From Hermatobates lingyangjiaoensis (lineage: Eukaryota > Arthropoda > Insecta > Hemiptera > Hermatobatidae): DNA of 64,000 nucleotides. A program made the position numbers and the translations under genes. This document shows positions 10,885-22,739 of this stretch, piece after piece. The DNA lies in contig JAPFBL010000223.1 in NCBI GenBank assembly GCA_026182355.1, forward strand, positions 465,001 to 529,000, written 5' to 3'. The notes beneath the pieces are model-generated. The model had not been told where the DNA came from, did no database searches, and worked only from the letters and a program-made list of their open reading frames with translations. Position 1 is the stretch's first letter. Every line of letters starts with the position of its first letter.

Positions 10885-11456
10885 CAAACCACAATAAGAA
10901 ATGGGAAAACAAGACTAAGATCTTTCACCGTTGATCTTGGTTTTCAGCCAGTTGGCTTTTAGACTCTGACGAAGACCACTTGTTACGGTTGAAAGATCTT
11001 AGTCTTGTTTTCCCATTTCATATTGTGATTTGATCATTAAATTACTTTATATTAAGTAATGTTATACTTTAATAATATAATATTATATAAAATTAATAAA
11101 TTAAAAATTAAGCAATTAATATAATTGCTTAAAAAAAAAACAGAAAATAAAACACGAAGACAGCATCCTTTAATACTGGTGGGGTGTTCAAAGCTAGCAA
11201 ATGACGTCAAATGTCTTATGCGGAGAAATGATAAACCATGAATGAACCGAATAGCTGACTAGAAGGGAACGTTTATAACATGTTAGGTCTCTCCTACAGT
11301 CTACCATTTAAACAGATCTCTGTTGTTTACTACAGTTGTAGAAACAAAGAGGAGAAAAAAGCCCTTAACTCAAATAGATTCTAAATAATAAGTAAACAAC
11401 ACGTATTAGCCCTAGCGACGTTGAGAAGGATGGAAGTACATGTTTTACAAGAGGTA
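10880..11456. repeat. Segmental duplication, copy B
   Basis: Matches 8890-9475 in order, including the inverted PLE terminal pair (10883-11040) and the downstream flank. Differs by scattered substitutions and small indels. Confidence 0.85.
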
Positions 11457-11459
11457 TAA

Positions 11460-12215
11460 TAAATTAGTTTTTTCATAATACATTTATAATGAAGTGAATT
11501 AACAAGATTCACTTCATTATTACTAATATATTCATTTTTACTTCGATCCGTCAATTATGAAAATTTTTAATTCATTTGAAATTTAGCTTAGATAGTATCT
11601 GTATTACAGAAATAACAAACAACTATAGCACTATTTTAACAAAAAAAAACAGAATTTGCAAAATTATTTATTGCTACTGTTATTATTAGATCATAGATGA
11701 AAACCATTTTAAACATTTTAAAACATTTTTATAAAATTTTATATAAAATTTTAAACATTTTAAAATGAAAACCATTTTATAATTATAAACAATACAATTA
11801 TAATTATAATTATATTATATATTATATTTATAATTATAATTATAGTATAATAATATAATCATATAATTATAATTAAATTTCATTATTTGGCATCTCACAC
11901 CAGATTTTTATCTCACTATCTGAAAGTATATTATGGAGTGAATTTCATGGAATAATAGTAATTGTTTCCAAAACTTGTCTGTAAACAATTAACTTACAAA
12001 TATAACTGTTTAAATTGATATAGTTTCTCGACCACTAATTGTTAAAGTTCAAATATGGGTTTCTTGAGGATTTTTGGTCTAAAGAAATAACATTTCTGTT
12101 TATACGTCGACGTTTCGCCAAAAATTGTTTGAAATTTAAAGGCTAGAAATAATTTATTGGCGACATAAGTAGTGAAAACAAATACATCAACGGAATATCA
12201 ATCAACAGAAAACAA
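11460..12215. other. Very AT-rich stretch
   Basis: 11700-11880 is a run of ATTTTAAA and TATAATTATAAT words. 12060-12140 has a reversed, degenerate terminal-repeat motif (CGACGTTTCGCC). Nothing else recognised. Confidence 0.45.
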
Positions 12216-12217
12216 AA

Positions 12218-12470
12218 AAAAACAAAATAAACCAATCTATAAACACCACATAAAGTAAAAGAAAATCAGAAACATGGCCAGTGTTTTTTTATTAAACTTG
12301 TTTTCTATTAAAAAACGATAACACTGGCTATGTTTGTGGTTTTTTTTTACTTTATGTGGTTTTTATGGATTGGACATCAGACAACCAAAAAGACACTAAC
12401 ACTCTTTAGTGTCTAACTAAAAGTTTAGTGTTTAACATTGTGTTAGTGTCTTTTTGGTTGTCTGGTGAAA
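12218..12470. repeat. Two adjacent palindromes
   Basis: 12229-12378 has arms containing CACCACATAAAGTAAAA and AACACTGGC. 12375-12468 has arms with ACAACCAAAAAGACACTAAC. The second starts where the first ends. Confidence 0.75.
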
Positions 12471-12629
12471 TTTGGTTACCTTGCTTGGTTATTTCAGTTC
12501 AGTGTCATGTGTTCATTCAGACTACAGTTGTTGTTAAAATCCACACATACTATTTTTCTTTGTAAAATAATTTTTAATGTAATATTTAGTTTTTCTGTTT
12601 CAAAATTTATACTTCTGCCTATGAAAAAG

Positions 12630-12735
12630 GTTTTAAATAAAGACCGAAACGAAATGAGAGTTTAATTTGAACCTGAAGAACTGACCGAGTCCCGATAAAC
12701 TTTAGTTTGTTTCTATTCCACGATCGATATAGCAT
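12630..12735 (+). repeat. Solo degenerate terminal repeat
   Basis: TATGAAAAAGGTTTTAAAT, then ACCGAAACG and GAACTGACCGAGTC, the same order as the right arm of the palindrome at 20262-20450. Confidence 0.6.
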
Positions 12736-12739
12736 ATTT

Positions 12740-12774
<35 letters not shown>

Positions 12775-13060
12775 AATTAAAAGAAACGGTCCAGCGGACT
12801 TTTTTAAATAAAATAAATTCAAAACGAAGGAAACACACAGAAAGACACAGACATAACTCACATCGATATTTCGACCATCGTCGTCATCAGGAGGTGTGAA
12901 GAGCGAAGAGCGAAGAGTCCCGCAGTAAATGTCGCCGCCCTGTCTTACTACGGGACTCTTCGCTCTTCGCTCTTCATACCTCCTGATGACGACGATGGTC
13001 GAAATATCGATGTGAGTTATGTCTGTGTCTTTCTGTGTGTTTCCTTCGTTTTGAATTTAT
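12775..13060. repeat. Inverted terminal-repeat pair between (TA)n tracts
   Basis: Arms about 12815-12940 and 12950-13060 with CGACCATCGTCGTCATCAGG and its complement, plus shared GAGCGAAGAGCGAAGAGTCC. (TA)n at about 12743-12772 and 13062-13080. Confidence 0.85.
12983..13008 (+). ncRNA. Hammerhead-like core (ATAT family)
   Basis: CTGATGA (12983-12989), C, helix II GAC/GTC (12991-13000), GAA (13001-13003), ATAT (13004-13007), C. The related copy at 16616-16641 has ATAT followed by A. Confidence 0.5.
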
Positions 13061-13094
13061 TATATATATATATATTTATATATTTAAATATATA

Positions 13095-13365
13095 AACGAA
13101 ATATAGTTCAAGTATAAACACAAGAAATAGAACATCACAATCGATATTGGCGTCTGCGTCTCAGACATAGTAGAGATACTAAAGGCGCAAGATAAGATCG
13201 GATCGTAGTGCGTCATGCATGTACAGAGACATACTTCTCCTTCATTTTCTTATTTTATTCTTTCTCTCCTGAAGACGGATCAAAGCCGAAATAATGAGAT
13301 GTGAGTGTTGTCCTTTCTTGTTTCTCTATGTTTACTTGTAATTATTGACTTGACTTATTTATTTC

Positions 13366-13370
<5 letters not shown>
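13095..13370. repeat. Degenerate terminal-repeat unit
   Basis: CTCCTGAAGACGGATCAAAGCC then GAAATAATGAG at about 13265-13305 is a worn hammerhead-like core. Left part has no clear partner arm. (TA)n follows at 13370. Confidence 0.5.
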
Positions 13371-13404
<34 letters not shown>

Positions 13405-13429
13405 GTTATTTATGTATCCAACTATCACA

Positions 13430-14630
13430 GAAATGACCATGCCACTCTCAGTTCACAAAAGATTACCCAGGCCGGTGCTAAATAATATGGTATTAACGTA
13501 GTAGATGATATAGTTACTCTCAACAAAAGCAAAACTAAAACCAAAACTTGAAATAAACTTCAAAAAAAAAACAACAACAATAAAACCTTTAACTTCTCAA
13601 GACATTTGAAAACAATAAACAATGACTGATAAATATTCATGAAAGTGGTATTGTCACAAAAGCATTCTTTTGTCACATTTTACTTAGTAAAATGTCCGTC
13701 TATTCAAAACAAATTCTGCATCTTACTTCATATAAAAGCTTTCAAAATGATCAATTGCTGTAAGTGCTTGAGAAACGAGTGAGGAGTTTAACGGATATAT
13801 TATCATGGTAAAAACCAGCTTTTAACTGAATTACCTTATTAAATGAATTCGTTTGATCCAATTAGATTAAAAGGAATGATAACTTTAAAAATTCAAAAAC
13901 TGAAATGATTTGATGCATAAAGATTTTAATTAAATATTAACATTTAAAGTATTGAACATATTTATTGAGTTTTTCAATGCATCATTTGTATCAATATTTT
14001 TTCTAAATTAATTTAAATTCTAAATGTAGGATGACAAAATTAACAGCAAACAGGTTTAGTTTAACCTTTCCTAATCTCGCGGTTCAGTATATTTGTGAAA
14101 TTTTTACCTAACGCCATTTATGTAAAAACATATATCACTCATTATATAACTGCTTGTTTAGACATGATGGGTAGTCTAGGGAAACATGTTTTCTGAAGAT
14201 TCAAGATTCGAATTTTGTTTTATGAATCGACATATACAAACAATGTTTGTGAAAATATTGTTTGTGAATTCTCAAAATGTTTGTGAATCCCCTGAGAGCT
14301 ATATTATCATCTGTGGATCCCCCAGGGTACTTAAAAAACATAATAAATTCCGTGTAAATTTTCAAACAACATTTCTTTTTAGGTAAATGAAAAGTGTAAC
14401 TAATTTCATTACATTTACAACGTGACCATAAAAAATACAAAAATATTTTTAAAACAATAACAAAATATTCTTGTATTAACATTTGATAAAGAATGCTGAA
14501 ATTAATTTTAAAAGAATCAGTTTTGAATATAGCAAAAAAACTGTAATAGAACGATTCAAAAGTTTGGAAAACCATAACAAATTGACGAAAATATTGTTCC
14601 TTACGTTTTAGTTATTATGTTTGTATATTA
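13430..14630. other. Stretch with nothing firmly recognised
   Basis: AT-rich with short open frames only. CTCGCGGTTCAGTAT near 14076 resembles the element terminus at 24551. 14280-14335 (AATCCCCTGAGAGC, GGATCCCCCAGGGTAC) resembles the 147-bp repeat that follows. Confidence 0.4.
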
Positions 14631-14636
14631 TAGCAG

Positions 14637-15110
14637 TCAGCTCGCTATGCTTTGATGTATTTTTAGTTGTGCTATCCTGAAATACGTATATAAACTTAAC
14701 ATGGAGCGCTAACTAGGTGCCATGGACCTTAAAATACTAGTTTCCTCATGGACCCCCAGTAATCCTCTATGAACCCCTGGAGGTCAGCTCGCTATGCTTT
14801 GATGTATTTTTAGTTGTGCTATCCTGAAATACGTATATAAACTTAACATGGAGCGCTAACTACGTGCCATGGATCTTAAAATACTAGTTTCCTCATGGAC
14901 CCCCAGTAATCCTCTATGAACCCCTGGAGGTCAGCTCGCTATGCTTTGATGTATTTTTAGTTGTGCTATCCTGAAATACGTATATAAACTTGACATGGAG
15001 CGCTAACTACGTGCAATGAATCTTAAAATACTAGTTTCCTCATGGACCCCCAGTAATCCTCTATGGACCCCTGGAGGTCCATGCAGACCACTTTGGAAAG
15101 CACTGCGTCA
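14637..15110. repeat. 147-bp tandem triplication ending in a hAT-like terminus
   Basis: TCAGCTCGCTATGC starts at 14637, 14784 and 14931, an exact 147-bp period. The third copy runs into GACCACTTTGGAAAGCACTG, which looks like a hAT right end (CACTG). The array appears to have grown inside a non-autonomous element whose left end I cannot place. Confidence 0.75.
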
Positions 15111-15490
15111 AACCATTAATCCTAAGCCGGCAAGACACCAGGATCTCGTTAAAGATCAAACCCTAATCAACTTGTGCCAGCTAAATACCAAACTCTTGAG
15201 ATATTATCATTTATGTGGCTCACCCATAAAGAAACTTTCGATTGGTAAATACTCAACTTTACTGTAAGTAAATTCGTTATAATAAATGTCTTTTTTTTTA
15301 TTTTTATACAAGTATTATTAAAAAGCACAGCAGCTTCAGCTTTAATTATCTTCTTAGAAAGATGTTCTTTTTGCCTAATAATTAAATTACATTTTGACAG
15401 AGAAAGTATTTTCTCATCATGCAATATTGCGCCCAAATAATGTGACACACCTATACTACAAGGCCCATTAACGCGTAAATTATGCATTTA

Positions 15491-15785
15491 TCACAAAATT
15501 GTCTCTACAACCTTTTAGATACACACCCACATACGTACTCGCCCAAACACGCTCCTACCAACACACACGCAGCCATCATACAGAAAACGTAAAAAAGGAC
15601 TTTAGGGACCCCAAAGCCTTTCGGTTTTGTGTTTCCCTTTGTGTTAAATGCATTTAACATAAAATTGTCTCCACAATCTTTTAGATACACACTCAGATAC
15701 CGACGTACGCGCCCAAACACGTCCCACGAACACACACGCTGCCATCATCCAGAAAACGTAAAAAAGGACTTTAGGGACCCCAAAA
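15491..15785. repeat. Two-copy tandem repeat, about 166-bp spacing
   Basis: AAAATTGTCTC...TTTTAGATACACAC through AAAACGTAAAAAAGGACTTTAGGGACCCCAAA occurs twice with substitutions. 26320-26370 has a distant relative (GGGGACCTAGAAACATGC). Element class unknown. Confidence 0.65.
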
Positions 15786-15829
15786 CATGTAAATCCCTTA
15801 AAATTTCGAAGATTAACTTTTTTTAATAG

Positions 15830-16275
15830 TAAAGCAAAAGTAGCATTTGTAAATTGGTAACGTTCAAGTAAGAGTTGTGTAGAAAAAATTACTAATTAAA
15901 AATAAAATCGACTGTTCAAATAGCTTTATCTTTGACTGAAATTTTTAAATAAACAAATAAAAATAGACAATCACAGTGCGTTACTGTTGAATCAATTCTG
16001 GTTTAAGAAGACCTTTTGAAAAATCGAGCATTTAAACAGCATGCTCCATTGAACGGTGTAATGGTCTCGTTGAGTACTGCTGACAAGATGACGTATCGAA
16101 GAGTCATTTTGTATGCGTTCTGACATTCTTCAAAACTCAAAATATTTTTACCATTCAATAATTCATATTTAAATAAGATTTAATTTTCATTTTTTGTTGT
16201 CACCAGTAGAACGGATTAAAATTTGAAACATTTTTGGCATAATTCACAATAAAGAAGTTTTCCATATTTCAATAT
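15830..16275. other. Stretch with nothing recognised
   Basis: AT-rich, no structure found. Confidence 0.4.
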
Positions 16276-16289
16276 TAATATTAATATTC

Positions 16290-16725
16290 AACGGCAGGAA
16301 ACCCTATCGTTGTGTTTCCGCCATGCTTGGTCACCCATTTTCTTTTCTCCTGAAGACGGATCATCCGAAAGTTTGAGTTTGTAAGTGTGTCTCTTTCTCT
16401 GAGTGTTGTTTTCCTTCGCTTTTGAGCTGATATATATATATATAAACCAATTAAAAAAAATAGCACACAGATAGACACAGGAATAACTCACTTCTATATT
16501 TCGACCATCGTCGTCATCAGGATGCAAAGAGTCCCGCAGGAAGGCAGAGCAGCGACAAAAGGTGAACGGCGGAAGGTGAGTCGCCGCTCTGCCTTCCTGC
16601 GGGACTCTTCGCCTCCTGATGACGACGACGGTCGAAATATAGAAGTGAGTTATTCCTGTGTCTATCTGTGTGCTATCTTTTTTTTTTAATTGGTTTTTAT
16701 TTAAAAGTCCGTTGGACCGTTACAT
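16290..16725. repeat. Solo terminal repeat followed by an inverted pair
   Basis: 16290-16430 is a forward copy of the GGATCATCC family ending at a short (TA)n. 16441-16725 is an inverted pair with the GACGACGGTC hammerhead-like core (16616-16641) and arms meeting near 16560-16585 through GAGTCCCGCAGGAAGGCAGAG. (TA)n follows. Confidence 0.8.
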
Positions 16726-16729
16726 TTAA

Positions 16730-17640
16730 TTATATATATATATTATATATATATTATATATATACCTAAACTATTTACATTCCATTGGCTCTATTTACAT
16801 ATAATCGGCTCTATTGCACAAATGTACATTGTTCCTAATAACTAACTTTAGCTGAACATAAAAGAACGTTCACTATTTGCAAAGTCTTATAGCACTTGTA
16901 CTATTATGGTGGTTCAAATTGTACCCATAATCAAATGTTACACCCAAGTATTTAAGCTCTTGTACAGAATATATTTTTGCATTATTTAAGCATAATTTCC
17001 TTTAATCTGCTGTTCTTTTTCCATTGGTTTTTTATTTTCTCAAAAACATTGATTTTCAGATGTTGTAAATCTCGTGTTTACGAAATAGATGCAGTTTATT
17101 TTATTATATTTTTTTTATCAAAATTTTAATTTTGTTTTCATATCTTGTTAGCTTTTGTAATTTTTTCCTAATGTTTCTTATACATATTTATTTTTTTTTA
17201 AATATTTTATTTAATATGTCCAAGATATGCATATAGTATTATACCAAATAGAACAAGTAAGATAAGCTTCTTAAGGAAAGAGTGAACTTTCACGGGAAAT
17301 ACACAAGGCACACAAGTGTTCTTGTACGCTTGTCGATATGTGATTATTATCGATAATCACACCACAGAAAAGTCTCCAAATATGCAGACTAACATTACAT
17401 AAAGTATATAAAAACATATGCACTGAAATAGTCCAGATGTAGAAAACAGTTATTTCTTTCATAATACCTCTAGTTTTTCATTTACCTCTATTTTTTATTA
17501 TTATAACAGATATTTCATGTATAAGAGATGTGTGAATATAATATAACCGTTTAGGAGCAGAAATTATTTATTATGAAATAGTAGTAGAAAAAAGGTAGAT
17601 AAATATCACACAACAGATTATTAAAGTTGGATGGGCGGCT
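16730..17640. other. Stretch with nothing recognised
   Basis: AT-rich; no coding or repeat structure identified beyond short T-runs. Confidence 0.4.
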
Positions 17641-17649
17641 TGCTTCTAG

Positions 17650-18330
17650 AGCAGAGGTCCCAAAGTGTGTTCCTTAACCCAGGGGTTCCTTAACAGACTG
17701 TCTGGGGTTCCGCAAAAAACATTTAGACAAAAAATGTTTCTAATTTCTTTAAAAAGTATCATTTTTAATTACAACTTTTAAAAAAAAATAACTTTTAGTT
17801 GGTATGGATTTATTCAGTGTTTCTTATGAATCAAGAAACCAAATCATGTGTATATCTGCTTGAACCACAATAAGAAATGGGAAAACAAGACTAAGATCTT
17901 TCAACCGTAACAAGCGGTCTTCGTCAGTTGGGTTTTTGACTCTGACGAAGACCGCTTGTTACGATTGAAAAATCTTAATCTTGTTTCCCCATTTCTTATT
18001 GTGGTTTGATCATTGATTGTTATTTCACGTGTTTATTGTAAAATCTTTTTATCTACTTAAACACATAAGTGGAAGTGGTCAAAATTTGATTCTTATTTAG
18101 GATGAATCACTAGTCAGTTTTTGGAGCTATCTGATTCCCGAATTTCCTTCTATGGCAAAAAAAAAGCACTTCACACATTGCTGCCATTTCCCACTACCTA
18201 CTTATGTGAAACTCAATTTTCTTTTCAAACTGCCATAGAAACCAAATACTGAAGTAGACTTAATGCTGGGGCTGACTTGAGAATCAAAACTTTCAACTAT
18301 AAAGCTAAACATTAAAAAATTGTTGATGAT
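17650..18330 (+). mobile_element. Decayed hAT element interrupted by a PLE terminal pair
   Basis: Begins CAGAGGTCCCAAAGTGTG. 17856-18050 is an inverted pair of PLE terminal repeats. From about 18175 a frame reads LLPFPTTYLCET, then after a stop SRLNAGADLRIK, the conserved hAT C-terminal dimerisation region. A second end was not found. Confidence 0.65.
18175..18315 (+). pseudogene. hAT transposase dimerisation-domain remnant
   Basis: TTYLCE...FS...IETKY, a stop, then SRLNAGADLR follow the order seen in intact hAT C-termini (TYLCESGFS, KTKYR, RL, DLR). At least one in-frame stop; no start. Compare the better copy at 43105-43344. Confidence 0.65.
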
Positions 18331-18414
18331 ATGAAATAAAAAAACATATTCTCATTAAACACTATATAAGTATTGTAATTATATGATATTTTTCATATCA
18401 TACAATCATATTGT

Positions 18415-18605
18415 AACATAAACACGTGAAATAACAATCAATGATGAAATAATAATGAAATAACTACAATATGAAATGGAAAAAACAGAGTAAGATCTTT
18501 CAACCGTAACAAGTGGTCTTCGTCAGAGTCAAAAACCCAACTGACACATTAAATGCAGAACTCTTTCTTACTGTACTCCTTTGTTTCCCCAAACATCCCT
18601 GTCAA
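18415..18605 (-). repeat. PLE terminal repeat, reversed, with 3' UTR remnant
   Basis: Terminal repeat at 18415-18542, then TTTCTTACTGTACTCC and TTTGTTTCCCCAAACATCCC, which is the PLE 3' UTR in the opposite orientation to that at 33.8 kb, so the junction is rearranged. Confidence 0.65.
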
Positions 18606-18738
18606 GAATCGGTCAGTTTTCCAGGTTCAAATCAAACTTTCAAGGCCAACAGTTTGATTTGAAATTCATATTTGCAACCTAAGCATACAAATGATGTATG
18701 AAATTCAAATGTAAGTGTAATAAACTATTACATTAGAG

Positions 18739-19190
18739 CAGTGTTACCCAAACTTTTTCGAGTCATCGCCCCCTGTTGGTCTATAAACCTATAACTCAAC
18801 ACCCTTGAATAATAATCAGATTCCTAGACTAAATAACCAAATGAGTATCATTTTAATAATTAAATAAAAATAATTACTAATCGAATATTTATTTAGAATC
18901 CAATAGATGTATTGTTTCATAGCATATTTGTGCAAAAGAATTAATACACAATAAAAGAAAATTAGATGAGAATATACTTTTAACATAAAAATGAATTATC
19001 AAAACAAATAATTTTAAGAAACCGTTTCCTAGAAGTTTACATGTCGTGTTTTTACTTAAATTTAGAAATTATATTGTATGAACATTTTCAATTTAAGGAA
19101 ATAGAATCTCTGCTCCTTTTTGCAGTACCACCCCCCGATATCAAAGCACCGCCCCCAGGGGGGCGGTACCGCCCACTTTAGGAAACACTG
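18739..19190. mobile_element. 452-bp non-autonomous hAT element with perfect target duplication
   Basis: Ends CAGTGTTACCCAAACTTT (left) and, reversed, CAGTGTTTCCTAAAGTGG (right). Flanked by the 8-bp direct repeat CATTAGAG at 18731-18738 and 19191-19198. No coding. Related to the inverted copy at 56142-56517. The 8-bp duplication and CAGTG ends are diagnostic of hAT. Confidence 0.9.
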
Positions 19191-19199
19191 CATTAGAGG

Positions 19200-19775
19200 T
19201 TAAAAAGAATAATTATAGCAACATAAACTTGAGCACGAATAGCAGCTTTAATACGAATCTGCTAAGGTAATATTATAAAGACACATTACTTTCATTAATG
19301 TTATTTCATGTTGGGTAAAATAAATGGATTATTTCAATTTACATGTTTTGTAACTTTTAAATATGTTTGATTGTGTATATACCTTGAATTAATGTTCCAG
19401 TCATTTATTTAATAAAATATATGATTTTTTTACTTTTAAATAACTTTTTTTTATTAAATATACTTATTGTATATATAATATATACACAATATATTCAAGA
19501 TAATATATTTAAGGATTTATCTTATATCATGTTAAGAATACTATATCAAAAGCTTGGACCATATAATAATCTTTGTATTCATGACTTAACAACAAGAAAC
19601 AACAATAACATTATTCCTGTCAATCACGTTCACTGAATGTAAAATTATTAATTGCCGCTATAATTTCTTAATACTGAGTGACCCAAGGGGTCACTGGTTA
19701 CTCTTATTTACTTAAATTTACGACAACAAATGCAAAATAATTGTCCATCTAAGAGTATTCTCATTCCACATAAAT
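19200..19775. other. Stretch with nothing recognised
   Basis: AT-rich, no structure identified. Confidence 0.4.
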
Positions 19776-19779
19776 AAAA

Positions 19780-19990
19780 TGTTTAATTTATTTACTTTAT
19801 TTTTTTTTTATTTTATTATTTTTTTATATTTATTTATTATTTTTATTTTATTTTTTTTATTTTATTTTTATTTTATTTTTTATTTTGATTTTTATTTATT
19901 TTATATTTATATTTATTTTTTTTTTATATTTTTATATTTAATATTATCTTTATTTTATTTATTATTTTTTGAATTATTGATTATTGATTA
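19780..19990. repeat. T-rich (TTTAT)n low-complexity tract
   Basis: Long T-runs broken by single A and C; an open frame of Phe/Leu/Tyr/Ile here is an artefact. Confidence 0.85.
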
Positions 19991-20129
19991 GGTTTAGTCT
20001 TATGAGTTTATGTTAAATTTTATTAAGCCTGCTATATTTCTTAATTTAAACTTTTTTTATTTAACACTTGTCACAAGTATGCGAGCTGTGATAACAAACT
20101 AAGAAAAAAAGAGTGGACAGGACTCTTCT

Positions 20130-20225
20130 TAAATATATTAATTTACTTAAATATATCAATTTACTTAAATATATCAATTTAGCAAAATATATCAAATTAC
20201 TTAAATATATCAATTTAACAGATTC
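20130..20225. repeat. 18-20-bp tandem repeat ATATATCAATTTACTTAA
   Basis: Five to six copies left of the palindrome; one more copy of the word sits right of it (20460-20475), so the palindrome interrupts this array. Confidence 0.8.
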
Positions 20226-20261
20226 AATAATACGAGTATATCGACCGTTTGATATAATAGG

Positions 20262-20450
20262 TGTGTTCTCTAATCGGGGTTCGGTCAATTTTCCAGGATA
20301 AAAATCAAACACTCGTTGCCAACGTTTCGGTTTCATTTAAAACCTTTTTCATAGGCCTATGAAAAAGGTTTTAAATGAAACCGAAACGTTGGCAACGAGA
20401 GTTTGATTTTTTATCCTGGAAAATTGACCGAACCCTGATTGGAGAACACA
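20262..20450. repeat. Palindrome (ACGT-core terminal-repeat family)
   Basis: Arms of about 95 bp meet at TTTTTCATAGG / CCTATGAAAAA (20350). Each carries ACCGAAACGTTGGCAACGAG. The hammerhead-like 5' half is eroded (no CTGANGA). Confidence 0.85.
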
Positions 20451-20993
20451 CCTATTATATCAATTTACTTAAATATATGAATTCATAAGAATATATTAAA
20501 TTTTGATGTTTTATAGTCAGTAACTAAGATGACAAATATATTTTCTGTATTCACGAAATGTATTATAAATGCCTCTTTTTTTATGATTCGACTTCTAGAA
20601 GTGCTTCCATAAAACAGTTATATACTTAGGGATACAAGTCCAGTTTTCTGGCCATTGCCTTCTTTATGGAGAGATGCTGCATATTTTTTTCTGATGAAAT
20701 TGAATCATATAATATATTTTGTGAATTGTAATATATTTTTGTTGTTAACTATAATTTTTTTTGTAAAGAATGTGCAGAATTACTTTTTAAAGAAGCCAGT
20801 GGGAAGAAACTCATGTTGTATCTTTAAGTATAGAACTGTTTTATGGAAGATGTTTTAGAAATCTCGTACTACCATTAATTAAAGTAAAGATATTTGATAT
20901 ATAACTACCGACGTTAACTATTGACTATAGAATATAAAAATTTTATGAAAAAAATATATATGCATATTGTTATTACCACTGAGGTTAGTATGA

Positions 20994-21191
20994 TTAATAT
21001 TAGAAATAGAAAAAACCGTCATACCTCGTAAGTTGATATCAGAGATGTTGGAGCGCTTTCGGATCTTGTCCATCTTCGTTCGCAACTACCATAATAGGAG
21101 TTGCGAACGAAGATGGACAAGATCCGAAAGCGCTCCAACATCTCCGATATCAACTTACGAGGTATGACGGTTTTTTCTATTTCTAATATTA
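20994..21191. repeat. Palindrome with AGCGCT hammerhead-like core
   Basis: Arms of about 90 bp around GCAACTACCATAATAGGAGTTGC. Starts and ends in TAATATTAGAAATAGAAAAAA and its complement. Confidence 0.9.
21107..21135 (+). ncRNA. Hammerhead-like core (AGCGCT family)
   Basis: ACGAAGA (21107-21113; CTGANGA expected), T, GGA...TCC helix II, GAA (21126-21128), palindrome AGCGCT (21129-21134), C. The 5' box is mutated. Confidence 0.4.
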
Positions 21192-21479
21192 AAAAAATAT
21201 ATGCAGAATTTCTTTTTAAAAAGGCTACTGGCGAGATAACTCGACTTGTATCTTTAAGTATAGAATTGTTTTATGGAAGATGTTTTAGATATCTGGTACT
21301 ACCATTAATTAAAGTAAAGATATTTGATAAATAACTACCGACGTTAAGTATTACTAAAGAATATCAAAATTTTATAAAAAAAAGATATGCAGAATTTCTT
21401 TTTAAAGAAGCCAATGTCCAGAAACTCATGATGTACTATTGAGTAGAGAATTGTTTGATGGAAGCGGTAATAAGAATCT

Positions 21480-21870
21480 AGAAGGATTAATGGCAATGAA
21501 GTAAAGTTGTTTGAGCGTGCATGGAGTGAAGGGACAGACCTTGAGGAAGTGCGAGGAGCGGCAGAAGGAGGACGGCGAAAGGCCCAATCCGGAGAGGCAT
21601 GTCTGTCGGACTGAGGTCTGCCGAAGGCGGCAGCTATCCCCTCCAGAGAGTCCGGAGCTCACCCCCTGCTAAACAACTCTTGATTTCAGCCCTACCGCTT
21701 CCTCCTCGGCTTATCAAGGCCCACCTGTCATCTCCCATATCTAACTGGACCAACATAACGGCATCCCGAGCAGGAATCCATCACGTCGCTTCACATCCTT
21801 TTACGAAAAAAAAAACACCGAATAGTCATCCATCGGTTTTTAACCAATACCAGTTAGCCGCATAGCCTGG
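21480..21870. other. GC-richer segment of unknown nature
   Basis: Stands out from the AT-rich surroundings (GCGAGGAGCGGCAGAAGGAGG, CCCTCCAGAGAGTCCGG). One 88-codon open frame on + has no recognisable domain. Possibly transposon-derived. Confidence 0.35.
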
Positions 21871-22620
21871 AATAAGGGAACGAAATACACAAGCAAAGAC
21901 TTTGTGATGCTTCCATGTGTCATAAAAGGTGAAATATCTTTTTAAAATTTCTTATACTATATCACCTTCCCGTCATCTCTCCCTCGAGTGAAAAAGATAA
22001 AACCTATTAAAGTAACCACTTTATCACTTTAAAGTACATTTCTACTGTATTTAAGATAGCGTAAGCTACATTACATGTGCAATAGAATTCGTTAAAAATA
22101 AAAACCAAATAAATGCAAATATAATACACGCTAATAGATAAAAGGCTATTTATGGATTATATTTATACAATAACATGAATTTAGAAAAGAATAATTTTGA
22201 ACTATTACTATTAATCCATAATGTGGTTCATCTATAACTGAAATGGGAAAAATAAGAATGGACCAAATTTTCCGCCCTACAACAACACTAAAGATAAAAG
22301 CTATAAGTATGAAAATAGGAAACAGTAACTATTAGAACAGTTTTTAATTGATCCAATGTAATAAATTGCAAATCAGTGCTACAAAATACTATTTTAAACT
22401 AGGAAAACAAACTGTTATAAAATCGTCACAGTAACAACTTCTACAAAATGATGGGTACTGTCAAAATTAAATCAAATAGCAAACCCAATTTTACACTTAT
22501 AATTTTTACAATAATATAAGTAAAGTATTGTTGTTATGAAAAAGTTGGAACCCGAGATTTTGACAGATTTCAAAAAATGTTTTGACGATCCCTAAAGTAC
22601 TTTTTTTGATATTGTTGTAT
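21870..22620. other. Stretch with nothing recognised
   Basis: AT-rich, no gene or element seen. Confidence 0.4.
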
Positions 22621-22621
22621 G

Positions 22622-22622
<1 letters not shown>

Positions 22623-22677
<55 letters not shown>
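22623..22677. repeat. (TG)n microsatellite
   Basis: About 27 uninterrupted TG units. Confidence 0.95.
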
Positions 22678-22680
<3 letters not shown>

Positions 22681-22739
22681 TGGTTGTGTTTGTGTGTTGT
22701 TCGGTTTAACCATCAGCACGGGTACGGATGGGTTTAACC

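Larger units (their letters stand above)
20757..21480. repeat. Three diverged direct repeats, split by a palindrome
   Basis: The block TGCAGAATT...CTTTTTAAAGAAGCC...GTTTTATGGAAGATGTTTTAG occurs at 20770-20925, 21200-21345 and partly 21388-21480. A palindromic element (20994-21191) lies between copies 1 and 2. Confidence 0.75.

Noticed and set aside
19779..19991. Membrane-protein-like Phe/Leu/Ile frame
   Set aside because: Pure T-rich low complexity.
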